NCBI RefSeq assembly: GCF_001625305.1
Contig: NW_017804254.1
Location: 1,254,775-1,318,774 of the forward strand
DNA: 64,000 nucleotides
Direction: 5' to 3'
Source: Branchiostoma belcheri
Taxonomy: Eukaryota > Chordata > Leptocardii > Amphioxiformes > Branchiostomatidae
Every line of letters starts with the position of its first letter. The stretch's first letter is position 1. The notes under the pieces were generated by a model. That model saw only the letters and a program-made list of their open reading frames with translations. It did no database searches and had not been told where the DNA came from. Made by a program: the position numbers and the translations under genes. This document shows positions 12,596 to 24,958 of the stretch, one piece after another.

Positions 12596-12949
12596 GAGTC
12601 GCGGCGGAAGACTATGTCCTAATTCTCCGTGATTAGGCCTTTTGGCCCTATCACACCATGACGGAGAACCCATATTCTAACACAGGTCGAATGAAGGACT
12701 AGCAAATAATTTAGTTAATTAAAGTACATCCGTGCGTAGGGCAGCATTCTTGGCTACGCGCAAGTAGTCTATGCACGGTTGAAACTTTGTACAGTAATAA
12801 TAACTTAATTGAACAACAACTGCATTTCATACAGGAGGGATATATTGGATTTTAATTATAAAAAAAAACTAAACTACTTCATCAGACACTAACTAGTATG
12901 GTCGGGGCTATACCCTTGTAGTCTTTGGTAGAATCTACAAGATTTCGGC

Positions 12950-13640
12950 ATTATTTCCTCCATGAAAAATGGAGGTATTGTTTTGGCGTGTCTGTCTGTC
13001 TGTGTGTGTGTCTGTCGGTGTGTCTGTCTGTCTGTCTGTCTGTGTGTGTTTCCGCAACTTTGTGGTCATAACTTCAGAACGCCTTTATGGATTGTAATGA
13101 TATTTGGTATGTTGGTAAGTCTTAGGAAGACGAAGGTCAAGGTCAAAAATGGGCCTCCTGGTGGATGACCTTGGTACTGCAGCAGAACTTCCGGTTTTTG
13201 TATCTTTTGTCCTGAACATGCTATGGTCTTAATGTTTTGGTGACAGATAGCTTTTCCTGTCAGGAGTTTGAGTGGTGTGAGTTTGGTCCCCCTAGCCTAG
13301 AAGCTTGTTCTGGAACTGCAGGGCACTTTCTGGCGAAATGTTTAAAAGCCAATAAGTCCAGATAGGAACAACATATTTTCATCATTTTTGGTAGCTAGGT
13401 AGCTGAGAGAGAGATGTACACGATTAAATTAAATTATGCAAATGAGGAGCTAATTTGCATAATTAATGAGGAAATTCTCTAATTACAGTGTTTTACATTA
13501 TAGTACTTTCATACATGTAATATATGTAATCTATGGCAGATAGAACGTCAACAGCTACCAATTATGCAAATGATGACCAAATTTGCATAATTATTGCGAA
13601 AATTATATGATTTCTTAATGGTAAATGATGTCAATTCAAT
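12950..13640 (+). repeat. R1 copy 2 with a TCTG microsatellite
   Basis: Starts with a CTCCAT...ATGGAG mini-hairpin, then a TCTG/TGTG microsatellite (about 12987-13050), then text shared with the other R1 copies (TACTGCAGCAGAACTTCCGG and TTATGCAAATGAGG blocks). An apparent ORF here is produced by the microsatellite. Confidence 0.55.
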
Positions 13641-14407
13641 ACCTTGTGATATGTGTAGGTTACTTAAATGTTAACAACACTATGCATATATTATGTTAAT
13701 ATAGATTTAATTTTTAGTGTGACAGGCTGAATAAAAGTTCTAAACGGGAACTATGCGGCTCCAGATGTCTTACTGAGGGACGACTGCGTGTGCAAGATGT
13801 CGGTAGCTTGAGGAATGAATCCCCTCTACTATATATAGATTTAATTTTCATAATTAATTAGGAAGTTCAAATGAGGATGTTTAAATGAAATATTGCCAAA
13901 GGATAGGAGTTTGACACGCAAAATATTATAAGTTGAGTTTAGAACACCATAAATTAAACTACATTATATCAATTGCCACCTTATTTCCATATTCAATGAA
14001 ACAAAACATTTACATAAACTCTACATATTTCATGGAGGTATGAAATCTCAGAATTCTTGTTCTAAATATGTACTGACCAATAATCATATATATTTCATAA
14101 TGATGATGGTGTTTTATAGGGCAGTTATCAATAACAGAGCATAATTGATAAAATCTAATTGTAGATAGTCTTCAATCAGATTTTGGAAGGAAAAGAACAA
14201 GTCATGATCAGAGGCAAAAGAATTATAAAAGAAGTTTTTGTCCGGAGTTACTTGGTCTATCTGGAATTAATACATGCGGATCGCCCTTCCATGCCTAGCA
14301 CCTGGCACGATGTTATGCTGTGCGATGAGGGGATAAGAAGAATTCAGCAGTACAGTAGATAGATACAGTACCTTCAATCTAACTTACGATGTCATTCTGT
14401 CTTTCAG

Positions 14408-14487
14408 CTTCAGGGTATTCATCGCCCTCCTCCTTTGTCTCCCCCTTGTGCTCCACGTGGCTCCTGTCGGTGGAAGGAAAGTTAGAA
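14408..14487 (+). CDS. Signal-peptide exon of the modular gene
   Basis: After a TCTTTCAG acceptor the frame gives [19 protein letters not shown] followed by VGGRKVR, a clear secretion-signal hydrophobic core with a plausible cleavage region, ending in phase 1 before GTACGT. The first base completes a codon begun in an upstream exon, and the unspliced frame upstream reaches a stop (TAA at 14334-14336) without an ATG. A 5' exon carrying the start codon must exist. A TATAAAAG motif at about 14222 and an ATG at 14274 lie nearby but do not give a matching splice. Confidence 0.6.
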
Positions 14488-17400
14488 GTACGTCTTTAAG
14501 ATTCTTAGTTAAATACGAGAATATGACAAACTATCTGCGATGGTGAAAGTAATGGTGAAGGTTTTCTCAATGCACCATTGTTTAAAACACCACCACATGT
14601 CTGATTTTCGGTGAATATTCCATGCTTTATTTTCATGTATTTTGATGTCTTTTTATACTAGAGACATATTCAATTCACGTGTCTACCTTGCAGAAAGGTG
14701 CAAGCCTTTGACGTTCCCAGACACGGTAAGAAGTTGTGACCAGGAGCCAAACGCAGAAGGGTGGTACCGAGATGGAACCGTGTGCAACTTTGCCTGCAGG
14801 TTGGGATGTGTGAAGGACACAGGGGGCACAAGGAGGGTGTGCAAGGTCAAGGGCAGGTCAAAATGGTGGACTGGAGGGCGCGGACTGAAGTGTCGTTGTG
14901 AGTGGCAAACATTCAAATATAGATCTCTAGAAAAATATAAGCGTACACAATTCATAGTCATGTACGTAGTTCATCATTATTACACAAAATGTATACTTTC
15001 TTTATATTACACTCCATACCGCAGGTAAGACTGAAATACATTTTCCTCATGTTTCTTCTTCTTCTCCTCTTGCCATTTCGTTGAATGGATACTAACTAAC
15101 CTCGGCTTATACATGGTGGATGCCCCCGAAAGTTTTTGTTAATTTTTTTTTGTACAGGCCTTTACAATTGTGTGGTCAGTTTCAAACAAAAGATTGTATA
15201 TTTTGGGAACAATTTTGTTTTGTGTGTTTTGCTGTCTTAAATAAATCACGCTGTCTTACATTCCAATAATGAAATTAGGAGTCACACAAATCCAATTTTG
15301 TTCGCTCAGTTACAGTCATCAACGGTCGCTCAACGATCACCGTCTAGTGAAAAGAGACCTTGAAGAATATGATTTGATGTCGATTATACTATTATTAGGG
15401 GGAAGTTATAAAGGGGGAAGTTTATCAAACATTTATCATATGTCCAGGCAGCCCATGTGTCGGTGCACCCAGCCACCCCGAAGGATACACCAGTGATTGC
15501 GGTGCGGGCACCTACCCAGCCGGCCACACATGTGTCTTCACCTGCCCGGCCGGGTATGTCAGGGCGTCCGGTAACGAGAGGAAAATCTGCGTGAACAGCC
15601 ACTGGAGGGGAGAAGATCTAGTGTGTGAAGGTACCTCCTTTAAGTCGTGTTGTTACCATGGTTAATGAATGTGGCTTAAAAAGAAACAAACAGTAATGAA
15701 TTAAAGGCCAGAAGAGTGAAACGTACAACTTAATGCATTTATACGCGTGGTCCGTGACCCAAAATATCATTACATTTAACATTGATGACCTAGTTCGCAC
15801 GATATCGATGTACAACTGAAATATAAGTCAACTTACAAATGATAATTTATTAAATTCCCATCATTTACCTTTGAGATACTGCTTTAAGATTTTCTCAATA
15901 AGTTTGCAAATTAAGTTACTGAGTAGCAAACTCTATAACCATGCATTGCCTCCTCTACCCAAATTGCATATGTTACGAGTATCAAAGTCTCTTTTCTACA
16001 TTCTTTATCATTTCTTAACAAATGATCTACATGTAGGCCTGATAATGTTCATCTTAACCTAAATGTATCCCGACGGTCAGACTATGAAATTTGGACTATA
16101 TACTACTAAATTAATATACAATGTGTAAAACTCTCACGACCAGATTATGACGAATATAGTGGGTTCTCATTGATTATGGTTATTCGAAATTTGCACTGGA
16201 GGTATAATAATAATAATGATGATAGAGATCATGGTGAAACGGGCAGGTTTTTCCATCATAGCTGTCTTACCGTACAGCGACGTTCTAGAAGGAGTTATTC
16301 AGATTTAAAAGAAATATTAATATTGTTGTCATGGTGGAGAAGAAGATGCAGCTAAACACCATCTGCCATGATTGCTGCTGAACCCACCAGCGAGTCATTC
16401 TACAGTATGACTATCAAATAAACCGACACACCAGGTGTATTTTTGTCTGAATTAATGTTTCGCAGATGTTTTTTGTATGAATAAATTGATTTTTAACTTT
16501 TTTTTTGTTTTCTGCCGCAGCGACAACAACAACCCAGGCAACGACAACCGGTGAGTGAAAGACGCTCCCTTTAATTCTGACCATGTCCCCAAACACAAAG
16601 CAACTGGTGGTTCTACATCATGGCATTGCATAAAATATATGGTTCTAAACCGATACATCAGATGTATTTTTGTCCAAATTAATCAATAACTTGTTTTTAC
16701 AGGAGCGACAACCACAACCGGGGAAACGACAATGGGTAAGTATTAAGAAAATCTTCCTTTTCGGCATGTCCCTTAACAAGAAAGGAATAGGCGATTTTAC
16801 AGTTTAACAGTGCATCAACTGTACGGTTTTAAACCGATTGTGTGAATTATATAAATATTTGTCAGATATTTGTTTATATGAGTAAATCAATAACATCTTT
16901 GGTCCTCTACAGGGGCGACCACCACAACCGAGGAAACGACAACCGGTAAGTATTTAAAAAAAGCTTCCCTTTGGGCATGCGCCAAACCACAGAGGGATGG
17001 GTGATACAATACGACAGTACATCAAATATATGGTTTTAAACCAATTGTATGAATTGACATTTGTCAGATATTTGTTCTATGTATGAATAAATCAATAACT
17101 TTTTTGGTCCTCTACAGGGGCGACAACCACAACCCAGGCAACGACAACCGGTAAGTAAAGGGAGCTATCTTCTAGCCATGTCCCCAACACAGACCAATGG
17201 ACGGTTTCTTATTACCATTAAGTACGTTTGAACTTGATATATGCTCTATGTATGAATAAATGAATAACTTTTTTGGTCCTCTACAGGGGTGACAACCACA
17301 ACCCAGGCAACGACAACCGGTAAGTAAAGGGAGCTATCTTTTAGCCATGTCCCCAACACAGACCAATGGACGGTTTCTTCTTACCATTAAGTACGTTTGA

Positions 17401-20400
17401 ACTTGATATTTGCTCTATGTATGAATAAATCAATAACTTTTTTGGTCCTCTACAGGGGCGACAACCACAACCCAGGCAACGACAACCGGTAAGTAAAGGG
17501 AGCTATCTTCTGGCCATGTCCCCAACACGGACCAATGGACGGTTTCTTATTACCATTAAGTACGTTTGAACTTGATATTTGCTCTATGTATGAATAAATC
17601 AACAACTTTTTTGGTCCTCTACAGGGGCGACAACCACAACCCAGGCAACGAAAACCGGTAAGTAAAGGGAGCTATCTTCTGGCCATGTCCCCAACACAGA
17701 CCAATGGACGGTTTCTTATTACCATTAAGTACGTTTGAACTTGATATTTGCTGTATGTATGAATAAATCAATAACTTTTTTGGTCCTCTACAGGGGTGAC
17801 AACCACAACCCAGGCAACGACAACCGGTAAGTAAAGGGAGCTATCTTCTGGCCATGTCCCCAACACAGACCAATGGACGATTCCTTCTACGTTTGAACTT
17901 GATTAGCACTGAGGGCGGTATTTGATATAATTAAGGTGGCCAAAGCAGGCCCATTGCAAAGGACATAGAGTGACAACGTATGAAGGTAGAATTAGACACC
18001 ATCTATCGTCACTTCTGGACCCGCCTACTGTGCAGCGACACAATATTAAACTAATCCATTATTGTTTGATACGAGAATGAAAGGACAGCACACTTTAAAA
18101 ATACAGCTGTATATATGCTTTTTTTATGTTATCCTTTTTTGGGTATTCTATGAAGGAGAAATTCACTGAATTGTCTGAATTAATCAATAAGGTTTTTGTA
18201 TACAGGAGCAACAACCACAACCCAGGCAACGACAACCGGTAAGTGAAAGACGCTCCCTTCTGTCCATGTCCCCACACACAGAGCAATTGGTGATTCTACT
18301 GCATGACATTGCATAAAATACTACAGTATATGCTTCTAAACCGATGCATCAGATGTATTTTGTCCAAATTAATCAATAACTTGTTTTCCACAGGAGCTAC
18401 AACCACAACCGAGGAAACGACAATGGGTAAGAAAAGCTTCCTTTTCGGCATGTCCCTTAACGAGAAAGGAATAGGCGATTTTACAGTTTAACAGTGCATC
18501 AACTGTACGGTTTTAAACCAATTGTATGAATTAATATTTGTCATATATTTGTTTCTATGAATAAATCAAAAACATCTTTGGTCCTCTACAGGGGCGACAA
18601 CCACAACCGAGGAAACGACAACCGGTAAGTATTAAAAAAAAGCTTCCCTTTGGGCATGCGCCAAACCACAGAGGGATGGGTGATACAATACGACAGTACA
18701 TCAAATATATGGTTTTAAACCAATTATTCCAAACTTTTTTGGTCCTCTACAGGGGCGACAACCACAACCCAGGCAACGACAACCGGTAAGTAAAGGGAGC
18801 TATCTTCTGGCAATGTCCCCAACACAGACCAATGGACGATTCCTTCTACGTTTGAACTTGATTAGCACTGAGGGCGGTATTTGATATAATTAAGGTGGCC
18901 AAAGCAGGCCCATTGCAAAGGACATAGAGTGACAACGTATGAAGGTAGAATTAGACACCATCTATCGTCACTTCTGGACCCGCCTACTGTGCAGCGACAC
19001 AATATTAAACCAATCCATTATTGTTTGATACGAGAATGAAAGGACAGCACACTTTAAAAATACAGCTGTATATATGTTTTTTTTTTATGTTATCCTTTTT
19101 TGGGTATTCTATGAAGGAGAAATTCACTGAATTGTCTGAATTAATCAATAAAGTTTTTGTATACAGGAGCCAACAAACCACAACCCCAGGCAACGACAAC
19201 CGGTAAGTGAAAGACGCTCCCTTCTGTCCATGTCCCCAAACACAGAGCAATTGGTGATTCTACTGCATGACATTGCATAAAATACTACAGTATATGCTTC
19301 TAAACCGATGCATCAGATGTATTTTGTCCAAATTAATCAATAACTTGTTTTCCACAGGAGCTACAACCACAACCGAGGAAACGACAATGGGTAAGAAAAG
19401 CTTCCTTTTCGGCATGTCCCTTAACGAGAAAGGAATAGGCGATTTTACACTTTAACAGTGCATCAACTGTACGGTTTTAAACCAATTGTATGAATTAATA
19501 TTTGTCATATATTTGTTTCTATGAATAAATCAATAACATCTTTGGTCCTCTGCAGGGGCGACAACCACAACCGAGGAAACGACAACCGGTAAGTATTAAA
19601 AAAAAGCTTCCCTTTGGGCATGCGCCAAACCACAGAGGGATGGGTGATACAATACGACAGTACATCAAATATATGGTTTTAAACCAATTATTCCAAACTT
19701 TTTTGGTCCTCTACAGGGGCGACAACCACAACTCAGGCAACGACAACCGGTAAGTAACCGCTATCTTCTGGCCATGTCCCCAAACACAGACCAATGGACG
19801 ATTTCTTCTTACCATTAAGTACGTTTGAACTTGGTTGGCACCGAGGGCGATATTTGATATAATTCAGGTGGCCAAAGCAGCTAGATTAAGGTCCGTTGCC
19901 AAGGACAACGTCTGAAGGTAGAATTAGACACCATCTATTGTCACTTCTGGATCCGCCTACTGTGCAGCGACACAAGATTAAACAAGAGTTCCACGATCTC
20001 ATACCTTCGCCAAGTGATGTTAATCCTTGCGGTTGACGAATTATACAATTTAATCATCGATTTTGTAAATAAAAGCCTCATTTACATGGATTATATCAGT
20101 TGATCATATTCAATCTCCACGCAATGACAGCCTTATTTTAACAAAAAGGCTATTATAGCACTTCTTCATAAATCATGCAAATGAGGTTATGATTTGAATA
20201 AGTTATGTTAATTGATGTTCAGCTTCACTTAACTTCCAAATGTGGCAAGTATGAAATTCCCAACAGTTACAACTATGAAATTACAAAAAAATTGCCAATA
20301 ATTATGCAAATTAGGTCCTCATTTACATAATCTATATCTTCAGATGTTTTATCTCGTTCTCAAGTAGATGTCACAAGTTTTTCATAGTTCTATTATTGAA

Positions 20401-23400
20401 CATAGCAGATTAATAGAATTCCCTCATTAATTATGCAAATTAGCTCCTGATTTGCATAATTGTCATTTGATTATGTCAAGCATCACTTCAACTACCTACA
20501 TTCTAAAGATCATGACAATCCGTCAACCGGTTCTTGAGTTACCATCCTTCGAAATTTTTTTTCAACAAATGCTCCTGCAGTTCCAGAACAAGCAGCTAGG
20601 GGACCCAAACGTCACTTCTTCCCTACCCCAAGAGCTATCTACCAACCAAAATTCGTGACCCTAGCATGTCCAGATCACGAGATATCAAAACCGGAAGTTC
20701 TGCTGCAGTACCTAGGAAAGCCGCCAGGGGCCCCAAAATCTAATCATTTTTAGGTCTCATGAAGTCCTACCCACCTACCAAGTTTCATTTCAATCCATTC
20801 ACTGCTTCTTGAGTTATCTTGCTAAACCACAAACACACAAACGCTACTGAAAACATAACCTTCTTGGCGAGGGTAACTAGTCCATTATTGTTTGATACAA
20901 ACCTAAAAGAACTGGACGTTTTGAAAATACAGCTGTATATCATTTTGATCTTTATCATTTTTTGGATATTCTATGGAGGAGAAATCCACTGAATTGTCTG
21001 AATTATTGAATAATTTGTTTATAGGGGCGACAACAACAATCCAGGCAACGACAACCGGTGAGTAAAAGAAGCTTCCTTCCGTCCATGTCCCCAAACACAG
21101 AGCAATTGGTGATTCTACAGCATGACATTGCATAAAATATATGGTTCTAAACCGATGCATCAGATGTATTTTTGTCTAAATTAATCTATAACTTGTTTTC
21201 TACAGGAGCGGCAACCACAACCGAGGAAATGACAACTGGTAAGTAAAAAAGCTTACTTTCGGACATGTCCCTTAAAGGGAAAGGAATAAGCGATTTTATA
21301 GTTTAACAGTGCATCAACTGTACGGTTTTAAACCGATCATGTCCCCAACACAGACCAATGGACGATTCCTTCTTACCATTAAGTACCATTGGACTTGATT
21401 GGCACCGAGGGGGTATTTGATACTCTCTACTTCAGGTGGCCAAAGCAGCTAGACTAAGGCCCATTGCCAAGGACATAGAGTGGCAACGCATGAAGGTACA
21501 GCTAGACACCATCTATTGTCACCTCTGAACCCACCCACTGTGCTGGGACACAATATTAACCTAGTCCATTATTGTTTTTTTCCATGACATGTTTAGTGCT
21601 TTCGTAAATTTATGCATGATGATGACCACCTGTAAATGGCTTTCATTTACAATCCTGCTCATTAGCAAAATTTTATACAAATTATTTGCATAGCTCCTAC
21701 CTAGTAACATGCAACACACTGGTGAAATGCTTTATCATTTGGCATGGACAACGTATGATATTGTTGGTTATATGTAAGCACGACGTCGACCTCTGACATA
21801 CCTGTACCAAATCTTGTTAGCTGTCCAAATTTTTTAAAGCAATTATGCAAATTATAAGCTTCTATTTGCATATATTATATCAAGTGATCATATTCTCCAT
21901 CCAATGATCAATCAATTATCTTTAAAAATAAGGCGTTTCCCCATAAATTATGCAAATAGGGTCCTGATTTGAATAAATCATGTTTAGTGATGTTCATCTT
22001 CACTGAACTTCCAAGTATGGCAAGTATTAAATCCCAGCAGTTACCACCATAAAATTGTACCAATTTCCCATTTATTATGCAAATTAGGTCTTCATTCACA
22101 TAATCAATATCTGCCAATGATATTGTCGTTCTTCAAAATGTCACGTTTTTCATAGCCCTAATATGGAATACAGCAGATTTATAGAACTTCCCCATTAATT
22201 ATGAAAATTAGATCCTGATTTGCATGATTGTAATTGCGATAGATTATACCTATATCACAATATGACGAGTGAATTTATGAGTTATTTGACATTACTGCTA
22301 ATATTAATGTAGTTCAACTTTTGAGTTGTTTTTGCAAACGGGGTGTAAAAAGACATTGTTTTGCGAATGTCTCACTTGTAGGTCAAGGAGAGACGACAGG
22401 GTGTTTTGCGGGGGCCAGATTTGACAATCATATTTTCCTCATGCAGACATTAACGAGTGTGAGACCAACAGTGTCATATGACGTCATATCGTATGTGTCA
22501 TTTATGGTTCATTGTTTTTAAAGGTATCCGTAAGACGCCCCAAGTTTTCCTTCTGTTAACGCATGTAATATTCAGATGTAGGGCTAATCTCTCCAAAAAT
22601 GTCACGCAATACCCATGACTGCTAAATTTAAATGCCATACAAGCTTTTAGGAACACTGAAATCTGCTGATACGACTGTGTTATTTTTTCAGCGATTTGAT
22701 TTATTACTCAGAATTATACATTAAAATTACTTCTGTCAGTATTTTAGTAGGTAAATTGCACTCCAAGCATCTCGACAGCATCATTTATTTATCATAATCC
22801 ACAGGGAGCCTATAAGAATAAGGATTAATTGAAGTATCAAAATCAAGACCTTGGTCAAATATTACCTTACAAACAGGTTCATCACGCAATGAATGTAATC
22901 AGATCGAAGTTTGCCTTCAACCCTCCGTTATTTTGTCATCCTGTAGTTCAGAGATTGACGTGGTCTAATCACGTGGTATTATGTCTTAAAAACAGCGGAT
23001 CTGCCGTGCTATTGGCAAGAAAACCGCGATATCTTCGGCAACTGCTTCCCTGTCGACTGTGACAGGGGCATCTACAATCAGAGTGACCAGTGTGGAGACG
23101 GGGTATGCTGCGCGACGGGCGACAAGATACAATGCTGTGATGGTGAGTTTTTGTTCCCAGTACAATACGATAATATTTACAACACACGTTTGTGAATTGG
23201 AACAATAATGACGAAAAAACTCTATTGTACATTCATGCATCAGAAGTAGACGTTATTGATAAAAAATTCCAAAGTTTGCATGTAATCCTTTTCATAATTC
23301 ATTAGTCAAGCAACTGGACAGGCACATGTACAGCAACTGGATATGATTTTGAAAATGGTCAGACGTTTCAGGTAGCATTCAATACCTTTCGTCAGTCACT

Positions 23401-24920
23401 CTGGAGAAAAATCCAATTCAACTGGTGTATGAGAAATTGATGACCTCTTTATGTACATGAATGAGGCACAATCCTCAGTCTCTCCAAACATTTTCTTTTG
23501 CAAACGCGATAAAAAAGATATGGTTTTGCGCAGCAGGGTCTCAGTATAGACCTAGCAGAGAGGAAAGGGCCAGATTTTGACAATCATATTTTTCCTCATG
23601 CAGACATTAACGAGTGTGAGACCAACAATGGTGGCTGTGAGCACAACTGTACCAACACCATCGGAAGTTTCGAGTGCTCCTGTATGGATAATTTCCTCCT
23701 AGCCAATGACGACCTGGCCTGTAACGGTAAGAGTTTTATCTCAATCAGTATTGTTATTATTGTCCCAAAATGTAGGAAATTTTTACTGCTGAATGTACGT
23801 CGTGTATTGAACGAAGCATGTGTGATACCCCTATACATCTGTGAGGTCCTACGAAATATTCTGGCAAAATACACAGAAGGTCATAATAAAAGAAAAAAAT
23901 TCATAATAGAAAAAAATTACACAAGCGTCATATGACGTGCGAGTACACGTACATATGTGTCATTTACCGTGCTCATTGTTTTAAAGGTGTCCGTAAGAAG
24001 CCCAAAGTTTTCCTTTTGTTCGGGTATGCAATGTTCTGATGTCGGGCTGATCCCATAAAATGTCACGCAATACCCATGATTGCCAAATTTAAATGCCATA
24101 CAAACCTATTAGGAACACTGACATCTGCTGATACGATTGTGTTATTTTTGTCTTCATCGATTTGATTTATTACTCAGACTTAAACATCAGAAATGAGGAA
24201 GCTGTCCACTATAATAAATGAAGATACTTGTTAGGGTTCTAGTCGGAAAATATATTCAAAGCATCCTGTTAGCATCATTAATTGATTACAATCCAACGGG
24301 AGCCTAAGAATAAGGATTAATTGAAGTATCAAAATCAAGACCTTGGTGCACGCAGTTTCAGTATTGTCAGATCGAAGTTGCCTTGAACTCAAACTTCTCA
24401 TGTCACCATGTCATCTTTGGGTGCAGCTCTTATTTTATGATGCGAAATGAGAAATAAATGGATGTGGTCTCAATGAATGGTATAACATTGCAGCCGCGGT
24501 GTGTCATTGGGAAGGCGGCCCCGGTTTCTTGGGCGTCTGCATCACTGGCGACTGCGTTACTGGCACCTTCGTCCGGAGTGACCGCTGTGGAGACGGGGAC
24601 TGTTGCTCTGTAGGCGAATATATATATTGCTGTGAAGGTGAGTATACAGTATAAAATTCACATAAAGGTGGCACAAAAATGGTTTGAAAAATACAATGAA
24701 AGTATGTTAGATTGTCAAGTGGCAGATACAGAACGAGACAGAGATATTGGTGACGTTATGAATGAAAGTTTCTAATGATGCTTTATAAAAATTGGTTAAT
24801 AACGTTTTGTTTTCTACAGTGATTTCAATGGAGACAACCACATCCCCGCCGACACCAGGTAGGTAGAGTTAGCTTCTGTCAGGCCATGAAACGTACTATT
24901 CTTATAAACTGGCATGCGTA

Positions 24921-24958
<38 letters not shown>

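Larger units (their letters stand above)
22855..24640. repeat. ~1.8-kb A-EGF-B segmental duplication, left copy
   Basis: From about 22855 (GTCAAATATTACCTTACAAA) to 24640 the sequence matches 29447-31230 across exons and introns with few substitutions and small indels. The right copy carries A3, EGF3 and B3. The near-identity of introns points to recent duplication, gene conversion or an assembly artefact. Confidence 0.75.

Noticed and set aside
22969-23240. Minus-strand ORFs over modules A1, A2 and A3
   Set aside because: Shadow frames of the plus-strand exons. The plus strand has the splice sites, phase and conserved cysteines, and the minus frames repeat only because the exons were duplicated.
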